A stretch of DNA of 64,000 nt, from NCBI GenBank assembly GCA_050313995.1, contig JBNPMM010000002.1, one strand, 5' to 3'. Position 1 is the first letter of the stretch; each line of letters starts with the position of its first letter. The notes under the pieces are model-generated. The model worked only from the letters and a program-made list of their open reading frames with translations. It searched no databases and was not told the DNA's origin. This document shows positions 7,525 through 15,679 of the stretch, piece by piece. Both the position numbers and the translations under genes were made by a program. Source of the stretch: JAUMWX01 sp023394215. GTDB taxonomy: Bacteria; Bacillota; Clostridia; Tissierellales; Peptoniphilaceae.

Positions 7525-9027
7525 ATGGAAAAGCAAGACTATTTACTGGAAATGCGAAATATTAATAAGTCCTTTCCGGGAGTTAAAGCTCTTGACCAGG
7601 CTCAACTTATGGTGAAACCGGGCACGGTGCACGCTCTTATGGGAGAAAACGGTGCCGGCAAGTCTACCCTTATGAAGGTTCTTTTCGGAATCTACAAAGC
7701 CGATTCCGGAGAAGTTTTTATAAATGGACAAAGGGTAAATTTTTCAGGGCCAAAAGACGCTCTTGAAAATGGAGTTGCCATGGTTCACCAGGAGCTGAAT
7801 CAAGTTATGAAAAGGGATGTAGCAGACAATATGTTGCTGGGCAGGTTCCCTACCAAAGGCGGATTCTTCATAGACCAAAAGAAGATGTACAAATACTGCG
7901 ATGAAGTTCTTAAGGATATAGGTATAAACATAAATCCCAGAACTATCACGGAAAATCTTTCAGTCGCCCAAAGGCAATTAGTAGAAATAGGCAAAGCCGT
8001 ATCTTACAACGCCAAGATTTTGGTATTGGATGAGCCGAGTTCTTCATTAACCGATCAGGAAGTAGAAATTTTATTTTCAATTATTGATAAACTTAAAAAC
8101 CGTGGCGTCGGCATTATATATATATCCCACAAGATGGATGAAATACTTAGGATTTCCGACCAGGTTACAATTATGAGAGACGGTCAATGGATAGCTACGG
8201 AAGATGCCGTAAATCTTACAACTGATAAAATAATATCTCTTATGGTAGGTAGAAATGTAGATAATGTCTACCCTCCAAAAACAAATAAACCCGAAGGGGA
8301 ACTTTTAAGAGTAGAAAACCTAAGCGGCCTATATCCCCCAAAAGTGGAAAATGCAAGTTTTAACCTTAGAAAGGGAGAAATCTTGGGTATTTCCGGCCTT
8401 GTAGGTGCAAGGAGAACCGAACTTGTCGAAACCTTATTCGGTTTAAGAACTAAAGAATCGGGTGAAATATATTTAAATAATAAAAAAATAGAAAACAGAA
8501 ATACTAAGGAAGCCATTAGAAACGGCTTTGCCCTGGTAACGGAAGAAAGAAGAGCCACAGGTATATTCCCTATGGAATCCATTACCTTCAACACTGTAAT
8601 AGCCAATCTTGACAAGTATATAAAAGGAATAGCCCTAAGCAATACAGCTATGAACAAGGCTACCCAAGAAGGCATAGATTCATTGAGGACTAAAACGCCT
8701 TCTACAAAAACCCAGATAAGATCCCTTTCAGGAGGAAATCAACAAAAGGTTATACTTAGCAGATGGCTTTTAACAGAGCCCGAAGTTCTGCTTCTTGACG
8801 AACCTACAAGGGGTATAGATGTAGGGGCAAAATATGAAATATATCAATTAATAATCAACCTTGCAAACCAAGGTAAGGGTATAATTGTTATTTCATCCGA
8901 AATGCCGGAATTGTTCGGAATTTGTGACAGAATAATGGTAATGAGTAATGGCCGTGTAGCAGGTATAGATGATGTAAAAAATCTAAACAATGAAAAAGTT
9001 ATGGCCTTAGCAACAAAATATTTATAG
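7525..9027 (+). CDS. mglA: Galactose ABC importer, double ATP-binding subunit
   Basis: 500-residue CUT2-type ATPase with two ABC modules. The first has Walker A GENGAGKST near residue 41, a signature-like LSVAQRQLVEIGKA and Walker B ILVLDEPSSSLT. The second has the degenerate P-loop GLVGARRTELVETLFG usual for this class, LSGGNQQKVILSRWL and VLLLDEPTRGID. The start chosen is the ATG at 7525 behind AAGGAGTGGAGC; an earlier in-frame ATG at 7489 lies inside the preceding hairpin. It acts at the inner membrane face with MglC. Confidence 0.95.
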   Translation: MEKQDYLLEMRNINKSFPGVKALDQAQLMVKPGTVHALMGENGAGKSTLMKVLFGIYKADSGEVFINGQRVNFSGPKDALENGVAMVHQELNQVMKRDVADNMLLGRFPTKGGFFIDQKKMYKYCDEVLKDIGININPRTITENLSVAQRQLVEIGKAVSYNAKILVLDEPSSSLTDQEVEILFSIIDKLKNRGVGIIYISHKMDEILRISDQVTIMRDGQWIATEDAVNLTTDKIISLMVGRNVDNVYPPKTNKPEGELLRVENLSGLYPPKVENASFNLRKGEILGISGLVGARRTELVETLFGLRTKESGEIYLNNKKIENRNTKEAIRNGFALVTEERRATGIFPMESITFNTVIANLDKYIKGIALSNTAMNKATQEGIDSLRTKTPSTKTQIRSLSGGNQQKVILSRWLLTEPEVLLLDEPTRGIDVGAKYEIYQLIINLANQGKGIIVISSEMPELFGICDRIMVMSNGRVAGIDDVKNLNNEKVMALATKYL

Positions 9028-9036
9028 GGGAAAATT

Positions 9037-10071
9037 ATGGAAAATATTAATGTTAATAAAACAAGAGGAAATAAAATAAAGAATTTCCTTATTGATAAGG
9101 GCCTGATAATTGTAATCCTACTGCTTATTGCGTATATAATTATCAGGGAACCTTCATTTGTAAGTATTACAAATCTTGTAAACATCCTGTCCCAAGCATC
9201 AACCAAGCTTATAATGGCTCTTGGTGTGGGCGGGCTTATAGTTTTAGCCGGTACCGACCTTTCAGCAGGTCGTGCTATAGGTATGACAGCCTTTGTAGCG
9301 ACAGCTCTTTTACAAGCTGCGGACTCTGCAACTAAATACTTCACCAACTTGGGCGAACTTCCTATCTTGGTGGGATTTTTGGGCACCTTGCTTGTCGGTG
9401 CTGTCATAGGGCTTATAAACGGATTTGGAGTTGCCAAACTTAAACTTCATGCCTTTATAGCAACTTTAGGTACCCAACTTGTCCTATACGGACTTTTACA
9501 AGCCTTTATAAACTCCTCCCCTCACGGAGCCCAACCCCTTGGAGGTTTCAAAGAAAGCTACAAGGAGCTTGCTCTTGGGAATATATTTAAAATAGGTGAA
9601 TTCAGGCTTCCCAACTTAGTTGTTTTTGCAGTTATAGCAACTGCAATAATGTGGTTTGTATGGAATAAAACCAAACTTGGAAAAAATATGTTCGCTATAG
9701 GCGGAAATATGGAAGCTGCCGAAGTTTCAGGTATAAATGTCGAAAGAAATATAATGTATATATTTGTAATTTCAGGTATCATGTATGCAATAGCAGGTTT
9801 CCTTGAAGCACCGAGACTTGGTAATGCAAATATGACAACAGGTACCAACTATGATCTTGATGCAATAGCAGCCTGTGTAATCGGGGGCGTATCCTTCAGC
9901 GGAGGTATAGGTAAAATATCAGGTATAGTCCTTGGGGTTATACTTCTACAAGTTATCAATTACGGTCTTGTATTTATAAACCTTCAAAGCTATTGGCTAT
10001 TGGTTATAAAGGGTTTATTGATAGTAGTTTCCGTTGCCCTTGATACAAGAAAATATCTAAAGAAGAAATAA
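9037..10071 (+). CDS. mglC: Galactose ABC importer, permease subunit
   Basis: 344 residues, highly hydrophobic, about eight to ten membrane helices after a short charged N-terminus. Family marks are VGGLIVLAGTDLSAGRAIG, INGFGVAKLKLHAFIATLGT, the cytoplasmic coupling segment GNMEAAEVSGINVERN and ACVIGGVSFSGGIG. Nine bases separate it from mglA and one base from galM. Functions as the membrane channel of MglBAC. Confidence 0.95.
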   Translation: MENINVNKTRGNKIKNFLIDKGLIIVILLLIAYIIIREPSFVSITNLVNILSQASTKLIMALGVGGLIVLAGTDLSAGRAIGMTAFVATALLQAADSATKYFTNLGELPILVGFLGTLLVGAVIGLINGFGVAKLKLHAFIATLGTQLVLYGLLQAFINSSPHGAQPLGGFKESYKELALGNIFKIGEFRLPNLVVFAVIATAIMWFVWNKTKLGKNMFAIGGNMEAAEVSGINVERNIMYIFVISGIMYAIAGFLEAPRLGNANMTTGTNYDLDAIAACVIGGVSFSGGIGKISGIVLGVILLQVINYGLVFINLQSYWLLVIKGLLIVVSVALDTRKYLKKK

Positions 10072-10072
10072 T

Positions 10073-10948
10073 ATGAAAAAAGAAATTAATACAATAAATT
10101 TGGAGTCGGCTGATCTTAAGATTAGCCTTCTTCCAAGTTTAGGATTTAAAATATCATCAATTTATCACAAAAAATCAAAACACGAATTTGTATTTCAAGC
10201 CCAAGAGGAATATAAAGAAAATATCCCTTACGGTTCTTCATTTGAAAAGTATGATACTTCAGGCATAGATGACTGCCTACCCACAATCGATAAATGTTTT
10301 TATCCGGATACTTCTATAGAACTTCCCGATCACGGAGAGATATGGTCCAGAAAATTTGATGAAATTTCCATAGATTCCCAAAACAGGGTTTCCGGCAGGA
10401 TTAAGCTAAAAAGTCTTCCTTTGATTTTTGAAAAATCCATAAATCTTAATGAAAATACCCTTTCTATAGATTATAGGGTTATAAACAATACAGATAAGGA
10501 TTACTACTATCTTTGGGCATTCCATGGACTTTTAAACTTCAACGAAGCTACCGAGTTGGATTTTCCGAAAAACTTAAGCAACTATATAAATGTTCAAAAC
10601 GATGAAGTTTGGAACTTTGATATAAAAAAATTAAAAAACTTTAAAAAAGATTCAACTTTCAAGTACTACTTTACGGATGAAATCACCGAAGCTTGGGCTA
10701 AACTTAAACAGATTGATAAAAATTTAGAATTAAAAATAAACTTTGACCCGACTACAACACCTTACATGGGAGTTTGGATAACTACCGGAGGCTTTAAAGG
10801 GCAAAACAATCTTGCTATCGAACCCTGCAACGGTTTTTATGACAGCCTGAAAAGTGCCGTAAACAATAAAAAAGCAAGAAAAATAAAGGCAAATAGCCAA
10901 GATAAATTTAATATAAAACTTGAAATTAAGGAGATAAACAATGGCTGA
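10073..10948 (+). CDS. galM: Aldose 1-epimerase-family protein (galactose mutarotase)
   Basis: 291 residues of the galactose mutarotase-like superfamily. Mutarotase converts beta- to alpha-D-galactose, the form used by GalK. Visible marks are DDCLPTIDKCFYP and PDHGEIWSR with the conserved histidine near residue 87, and a C-terminal NLAIEPCNGFYDS, where the glutamate corresponds to the catalytic base of the fold. It is shorter and more divergent than E. coli GalM, closer to the aldose epimerase proteins common in clostridia, so the exact sugar rests on operon context. It overlaps galT by eight bases. Confidence 0.8.
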   Translation: MKKEINTINLESADLKISLLPSLGFKISSIYHKKSKHEFVFQAQEEYKENIPYGSSFEKYDTSGIDDCLPTIDKCFYPDTSIELPDHGEIWSRKFDEISIDSQNRVSGRIKLKSLPLIFEKSINLNENTLSIDYRVINNTDKDYYYLWAFHGLLNFNEATELDFPKNLSNYINVQNDEVWNFDIKKLKNFKKDSTFKYYFTDEITEAWAKLKQIDKNLELKINFDPTTTPYMGVWITTGGFKGQNNLAIEPCNGFYDSLKSAVNNKKARKIKANSQDKFNIKLEIKEINNG

Positions 10949-11930
10949 ATTCAGATACAATCCCCTTATAGATGATTGGACAATTGTTGCCGGTCATAGG
11001 CAAAACAGACCCGATATGCCTAAAGATTACTGTGCCTTTTGTCCCGGTTCCGGCAAGGTTCCGGATAACTATAGGGTTTTAAAATATGACAATGACTGGC
11101 CTTCAATGAGTCCAAATCCGCCGGAAGAAGACCCCGTAGCCACAAACTTTTATAAAACTGCAAAAGCCTACGGCAAAGCGGAAGTAATTCTATATTCTCC
11201 CGACCATCATGCTTCCTTATGGCAACTACCCTTAAACCATATAGAAGAACTTATAGATCTTTGGAGAGAAAGATTTTTGGATATAAAAAGGGACGAAAAT
11301 GTTAAGTATATACTTACATTTGAAAATAGGGGTAAGGAGGTCGGTACAACCCAACCCCATCCCCATGGACAAATTTACGGTTACGGTTTTATGCCGCTTA
11401 GGATTAAACTTGAACTTGAAAATTCAAAGAATTATTATGAAAAAACCGGTGAATCACTTATACTTAAAATTAGAGATGAAGAAATAAACTTTAAGAAAAG
11501 GATAATAATGGAAAATGAGGATTTTGTAGTGTTCCTTCCTTTTTATACCGACTATCCTTACGGTTCTTATATAGTTCCAAAGAAAAACAATATTCATACT
11601 TTTGAAGATTTTGACGATAAGCTTAAGAAAAACTTCGCTAAGATACTTAAAGATCTTTTAGGAACTTTCGATACTCTTTTTGATAAACCCTTCCCATATA
11701 TGATGGGAATTTACCAAAATCCTATAAATAGCCCTCTTGAAGAAGAAAGCAGGAGTTACTACAATTTCCACTTAAAATTCTTCCCGCCGCTTAGAGGAGA
11801 AAATTCAATAAAGTGGAACGCATCTTCGGAAACCTGCGTTTGGGCAAAAACAAACCCTACAAGAGTAGAAGATACTGCTCAACAACTAAGAGATGCCTAT
11901 AAAAGATATAAGGAAAAATATAATGATTGA
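10941..11930 (+). CDS. galT: Galactose-1-phosphate uridylyltransferase (class I)
   Basis: Transfers UMP from UDP-glucose to galactose 1-phosphate in the Leloir pathway. 329 residues. It has an N-terminal CAFCPGSGK metal-site segment, the active-site HPHGQ (TTQPHPHGQIYGYG, nucleophilic histidine) near residue 140, and a C-terminal half with YYNFHLKFFPP. This is the short E. coli/eukaryote-type enzyme, not the longer GalT2 type frequent in lactobacilli and bacilli. Its start overlaps the end of galM and its stop overlaps the galK start. Confidence 0.95.
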   Translation: MAEFRYNPLIDDWTIVAGHRQNRPDMPKDYCAFCPGSGKVPDNYRVLKYDNDWPSMSPNPPEEDPVATNFYKTAKAYGKAEVILYSPDHHASLWQLPLNHIEELIDLWRERFLDIKRDENVKYILTFENRGKEVGTTQPHPHGQIYGYGFMPLRIKLELENSKNYYEKTGESLILKIRDEEINFKKRIIMENEDFVVFLPFYTDYPYGSYIVPKKNNIHTFEDFDDKLKKNFAKILKDLLGTFDTLFDKPFPYMMGIYQNPINSPLEEESRSYYNFHLKFFPPLRGENSIKWNASSETCVWAKTNPTRVEDTAQQLRDAYKRYKEKYND

Positions 11931-13083
11931 AGAATTAAAGAAAAAATTTATTGAAGAATTCGGCGAAAATGAGAAAGAAATAAGAAGCTTTTTTTCCCCA
12001 AGTCGTATAAACATTATAGGTGAACATATAGACTACAATGGAGGAAGAGTTTTACCGTGTGCAATAAAAATCGGCACCTACGGTATAGCAAGAAAAAATG
12101 AAAAAAATCTTCTTAGACTTAAAAGCTTAAACATGGAAAAAAGTGGAGATTTAAACCTCAATGATTTTTCCTACAAAGAAGAAAACGACTGGATGAACTT
12201 TGCCATCGGAGTGGGAAAATTTATAAAAGAGGCGGGTTATGAAATAGGCGGACTTGATATACTCATTTACGGCAACATCCCAAACGGTTCAGGCCTGTCC
12301 TCATCATCTTCCCTGGAGCTTCTGATAGGACAAATAATAAACAATTTTTATAACGATGATAAGATTTCCCCTGTCGACCTTGCCCTTATAGGTCAAAAAA
12401 CGGAAAATAAGTTCATAGGTGTAAATACAGGTATAATGGATCAATTCGTAATAGCCTGTGGCAGGAAAAACCACGCTATACTGCTTGATACAGCCACTCT
12501 TGCCCATGACTATTTCCCATTCGATTTGGGAAAATATAAGATAGTAATTATGAATACCAAAAAACGCAGAGAGTTAAAAGATTCTAAATATAATGAAAGA
12601 AGACAGGAATGTGAGGACGCCTTAAAAATCCTGCAAGCATTTAATCCGAACCTTAAAAACCTTTGTGATATAGGTAAAAAAGACCTTGATATCTTGGAAA
12701 ATATAGATAATCCTATACTTAAAAAGAGGGCTAAGCACTGTGTTGAAGAAAACATCAGGGTGCTTGAAGCTGTTGAAGCCCTTAAAGGCGGAAATATAAA
12801 AAAACTCGGCAGACTTCTTATAGGTTCAAACGATTCATTAAGAGAACTTTACGAAGTTACCGGACCTCATCTTGATTCAATAACAAGGCATGCGAATGCC
12901 TTTTCTCACTGCCTCGGAGCAAGGATGACTGGTGCAGGCTTCGGCGGCTGCGCCATAGCCATAGTAGACGGCGATAGAGTAGATGAATTTAAAGAATTTG
13001 TTGAAAAAAATTATTTTGCCGATACGGGCATAAAGCCTGAATTTATAAGCTCAAGTGTGGGCGACGGAGCAAGAAGAATATAA
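11923..13083 (+). CDS. galK: Galactokinase
   Basis: GHMP-superfamily kinase that phosphorylates alpha-D-galactose with ATP. 386 residues starting at the ATG at 11923, which overlaps the galT stop by eight bases behind AAGGAAAA. Motifs are the N-terminal galactose-binding FFSPSRINIIGEHIDYNGG, the ATP loop IPNGSGLSSSSSLELLIG near residue 120, the VNTGIMDQF substrate segment and the C-terminal MTGAGFGGCAIAIV. Last gene of the operon, followed at once by a terminator. Confidence 0.96.
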   Translation: MIEELKKKFIEEFGENEKEIRSFFSPSRINIIGEHIDYNGGRVLPCAIKIGTYGIARKNEKNLLRLKSLNMEKSGDLNLNDFSYKEENDWMNFAIGVGKFIKEAGYEIGGLDILIYGNIPNGSGLSSSSSLELLIGQIINNFYNDDKISPVDLALIGQKTENKFIGVNTGIMDQFVIACGRKNHAILLDTATLAHDYFPFDLGKYKIVIMNTKKRRELKDSKYNERRQECEDALKILQAFNPNLKNLCDIGKKDLDILENIDNPILKKRAKHCVEENIRVLEAVEALKGGNIKKLGRLLIGSNDSLRELYEVTGPHLDSITRHANAFSHCLGARMTGAGFGGCAIAIVDGDRVDEFKEFVEKNYFADTGIKPEFISSSVGDGARRI

Positions 13084-13087
13084 TAAA

Positions 13088-13134
13088 TATCCCCATATAG
13101 GAAATTTTTACTTCCTATACGGGGATTTCTTTTA
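13088..13134 (+). terminator. Terminator of the mgl-gal operon
   Basis: A 15-base arm (13089-13103) pairs with 13112-13126 with one mismatch, around an eight-base loop, followed by TTTCTTTTA. It begins two bases after the galK stop. Confidence 0.85.
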
Positions 13135-13185
13135 CCGATACATTTAATATTTTTCATTGTAAGTATTTTGAGATTATTGGTATCA

Positions 13186-13278
13186 TCAACTCAAAACATA
13201 CTTATAAATTATGATTAATATAAGCCCTATAACCGAATAAAATAAAACTTTTTTTCTTTTCTTTAGTTGTTCATCCAT
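13186..13278 (-). CDS. Predicted 30-residue single-helix membrane peptide downstream of dut
   Basis: ATG at 13278 behind a strong AAGGAGGCTGTC site reads MDEQLKKRKKVLFYSVIGLI then LIIIYKYVLS and stops. It is a basic head of about ten residues followed by one hydrophobic helix. It starts 13 bases after the dut stop and would be co-transcribed. It is too short for sequence-family recognition. The ribosome site and the amphipathic layout are the only support, so it could be a chance ORF. Confidence 0.4.
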   Translation of the reverse strand: MDEQLKKRKKVLFYSVIGLILIIIYKYVLS

Positions 13279-13291
13279 GACAGCCTCCTTC

Positions 13292-13732
13292 TCATTTGCC
13301 GGTCGAACCTATACCGCCTTCTCCCCTGTCCGTATCATCAAGTTCATCTACCACCTCAATGTCTACATGGACAAAAGGCTGTATAATCATCTGTACCAAT
13401 CTGTCTCCCTTGTGTATCACACAGTCTTCATCACCTTCGTTGACCATAAAAAGCTTAATCTCTCCTCTATAGTCGCTATCTATAATCCCTGTAGAATTTG
13501 CAAGTTTAAATCTCAATTTTATACCTGCAGACGATCTGGGATAAATGGCACCGAAATAACCTTCGGGTATTTGCATTTTCAAGCCTGTAGGTATCTTTAC
13601 CACTTGATTCGGTTTTGCCGTTATATCTTCTTCATTGTTGCAATACAGGTCAAATCCGGCAGCTCCCGCCGTCGCATACATAGGCACTCTGCCATCCGCC
13701 TTTATCTTTAATACTTTATTTTCTCCAGTCAT
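13292..13732 (-). CDS. dut: dUTP diphosphatase
   Basis: Hydrolyses dUTP to dUMP and pyrophosphate, lowering uracil incorporation and supplying thymidylate synthesis. 146 residues with the five trimeric dUTPase motifs: AGAAGFDLY, PRSSAGIK, GIIDSDYRGEIK (catalytic Asp), KGDRLVQMIIQP, and the C-terminal RGEGGIGSTGK arm that closes over the substrate. It starts behind AGAGGTTTGAT, 37 bases after the RNase P RNA on the same strand. Confidence 0.96.
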   Translation of the reverse strand: MTGENKVLKIKADGRVPMYATAGAAGFDLYCNNEEDITAKPNQVVKIPTGLKMQIPEGYFGAIYPRSSAGIKLRFKLANSTGIIDSDYRGEIKLFMVNEGDEDCVIHKGDRLVQMIIQPFVHVDIEVVDELDDTDRGEGGIGSTGK

Positions 13733-13768
13733 ATCAAACCTCTTTTTATTTTACCCTTATATAAGGGG

Positions 13769-14131
13769 GAGCAAATCCTTAAGCCGTGTTCTGTTCTAAC
13801 AATCATCTGTCTTGACATATCGTCACCGATATGTTCGAGCGATCTACCTACCGGACCCGACCAGCTGCCGGGTTTATTCCTCTTTGATCTTGCACCGAAT
13901 GGGGTTTACATAGCCGGATAGTCGCCTATCCGCTGGTGGGCTCTTACCCCACCTTTCCACCCTTACTTGAAACTCAAGCTAAAGGCTTGAAAAACAAACA
14001 TTTAGCTTGAGCTTCAAGCGGTATATCTCTGTTGCACTTGCCTTGAAGTCGCCTTCACCAGACGTTATCTGGCATCCTTGCTGTATGGTGCACGGACTTT
14101 CCTCGTATATACGCGATTGTCTGATTTACTC
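13769..14131 (-). ncRNA. rnpB: RNase P RNA (M1 RNA)
   Basis: Catalytic RNA that matures the 5' ends of tRNAs. On the minus strand it holds the universal core GAGGAAAGTCCGTGCACC near its 5' end and ACAGAACACGGCTTA near its 3' end. The ends pair as P1: GAGTAAATC (14131-14123) with GATTTGCTC (13777-13769), nine pairs with one G-U. The P12 region is a long AT-rich hairpin around 13966-14021 (TCAAGCTAAA / TTTAGCTTGA). About 363 bases, normal size. No protein is encoded here, and the short plus-strand ORF across it is a shadow. Confidence 0.95.
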
Positions 14132-14163
14132 CAATTCATATTTTAACATAAATACAATATTAT

Positions 14164-14928
14164 CTAAAGAACTTTCCTTATATATTTAGAATCCGGTATA
14201 TATTTAATAAGTTCTACCTTGTCTTTCAAAACTTCCGCCATAAAATCAACGAACAAAATTTCAGAACCATGATGACCTATATCAAATACCGTCACCCCGT
14301 TTTCAACCGCATCAATCATTTGATTTTGCTTAAGTTCGGATGTAATTAAAAGATTTATTCCCCTTTCAAAAACATATTCCAAAAAAGTTCCACCGGCTCC
14401 GGTTACTAAAGCAAGAGATGAAATTTCCTTATCCTTGTCCCCATAAACTATAATATGGTCAAGCTTTAACCTATCTTTTATCAAATTTGCAAGATCTTTT
14501 TGCTTATACCCGTCTATTACTGCAAAATCTCCATAACCGTGAGTCTCATCCTTATACTCCAATTTGCCTTGAGATTTAAATCCAATCTTTTCAAATACAT
14601 ACTCATTCAATCCGCTTACATCTGCAGAAGTGTGTGCTGAATAAAGGCTTATCCTGTTTTCTATCAACCTTATAAGCTTATTGTCCAAACTACGGTCTGC
14701 ATCTATATTTCTTATAGGATTAAAAATCAAGGGATGGTGAGATACTATAAGATTTACTCCTTGGGAAACAGCCATATCTATAGCCTCATTTGTCACATCA
14801 AGACAAAGTAGCACCTTTTCTAATTTTCTGTCTTTATCCCCCACTTGAAATCCTGAATTATCCCAATCATCCTGCAAACTGCTCGGAAGTATTTCCTCTA
14901 TAAAATCTATCATTTCTCTTATAAGCAT
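14164..14928 (-). CDS. Nif3-like dinuclear metal centre protein (YqfO type, short form)
   Basis: 254-residue member of the NIF3 family, toroidal hexamers with a two-metal site; the cellular role is unsettled. Metal-ligand motifs are IVSHHPLIF, the YSAHTSADV histidine/aspartate stretch, and the C-terminal VFDIGHHGSE with a downstream Glu. It lacks the extra central PII-like domain of the roughly 370-residue B. subtilis YqfO. It overlaps the end of trmK by ten bases. The trmK-nif3 pair downstream of the primary sigma factor is the usual Firmicutes arrangement. Confidence 0.9.
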   Translation of the reverse strand: MLIREMIDFIEEILPSSLQDDWDNSGFQVGDKDRKLEKVLLCLDVTNEAIDMAVSQGVNLIVSHHPLIFNPIRNIDADRSLDNKLIRLIENRISLYSAHTSADVSGLNEYVFEKIGFKSQGKLEYKDETHGYGDFAVIDGYKQKDLANLIKDRLKLDHIIVYGDKDKEISSLALVTGAGGTFLEYVFERGINLLITSELKQNQMIDAVENGVTVFDIGHHGSEILFVDFMAEVLKDKVELIKYIPDSKYIRKVL

Positions 14929-15599
14929 TTTACTAAACCCTCAATCTCTTTAATTTTATCTTCCAGTTCTTTCCTTCTGCTCTCAATCCTTGCCCCATCC
15001 ATATTTTCAAGATCAGCATAAAGATTTTGCAAAACATCAAGTTCTCTTGCAAGTTCCGCCTTAAAAAGAGGATCCTTATTTTTAAATGGGATATAGCCAT
15101 ATTTAAAAGCCAAATCATCATAATTTTCATCGATTTGAAAAACTTTTTTCGCAACTATTATCCTGTAAAAAATACCTCCTTCAAAACAAACTCTTTCATC
15201 GCAAATAGCATAAGAATTTCCTATGAGATATCTTCTTAAATGATCTAAAGAATTATTTGCCTGAAGAATGAGTTTTTCCGCCTTAGAAGCCACATCCCTT
15301 CCTTCTTCAAGTATCCTGCTTATCAGAAATCCCCCCATACCGGAAATTATGATTTCCTCTATGCCGTACGCCTCCAAATCCTTAATCCCGTCAGTAACGA
15401 CCGTATTTATAGGATAGGATTTTCCCTTCAACTTATCTACAAGCTTTTGTAGGGATTTACCACTTATATCAGTCGCTATGACCATTTTCGGATTTTTTTT
15501 TGCAACTATCTCCAAGGATGTTTTTCCATGATCGGCACCTATATCTGCCACTATTTTATTGTCATTTACCAAATCAACTATTAAATCTATTCTTTCCAT
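14919..15599 (-). CDS. trmK: tRNA (adenine(22)-N1)-methyltransferase
   Basis: SAM-dependent enzyme that makes m1A22 in tRNAs, mainly of Gram-positive bacteria. 226 residues from the ATG at 15599, with GGAG of the ribosome site inside an alternative TTG reading 12 bases upstream. The Rossmann motif VADIGADHGKTSLEIV (residues about 15-30) is followed by VIATDISGKSLQKL and EEIIISGMGGFLI, the family signature. The C-terminal third is helical and charged, as expected for the coiled-coil tRNA-binding part. Confidence 0.92.
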   Translation of the reverse strand: MERIDLIVDLVNDNKIVADIGADHGKTSLEIVAKKNPKMVIATDISGKSLQKLVDKLKGKSYPINTVVTDGIKDLEAYGIEEIIISGMGGFLISRILEEGRDVASKAEKLILQANNSLDHLRRYLIGNSYAICDERVCFEGGIFYRIIVAKKVFQIDENYDDLAFKYGYIPFKNKDPLFKAELARELDVLQNLYADLENMDGARIESRRKELEDKIKEIEGLVKCL

Positions 15600-15632
15600 A
15601 TGCCGCTCCAATAAAGTCTTAAAGTACAGCTG

Positions 15633-15667
15633 TTAAAAAGAAGCGGAAGATAAACTTTCGCTTCTTT
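15633..15667 (-). terminator. Terminator after rpoD
   Basis: AAAGAAGCG (15667-15659) pairs with CGCTTCTTT (15645-15637) on the minus strand, with an inner AAG/CTT extension and a T-run. It lies between the rpoD stop and trmK and separates the dnaG-rpoD unit from trmK-nif3. Confidence 0.75.
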
Positions 15668-15679
15668 ACATCAAAACTC

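Noticed and set aside
13277..13711. 144-residue plus-strand ORF opposite dut
   Set aside because: dut on the other strand has all five family motifs; the plus-strand reading has no recognisable feature.
14007..14189. 60-residue plus-strand ORF
   Set aside because: It lies within RNase P RNA, whose core sequences and P1 pairing are clear.
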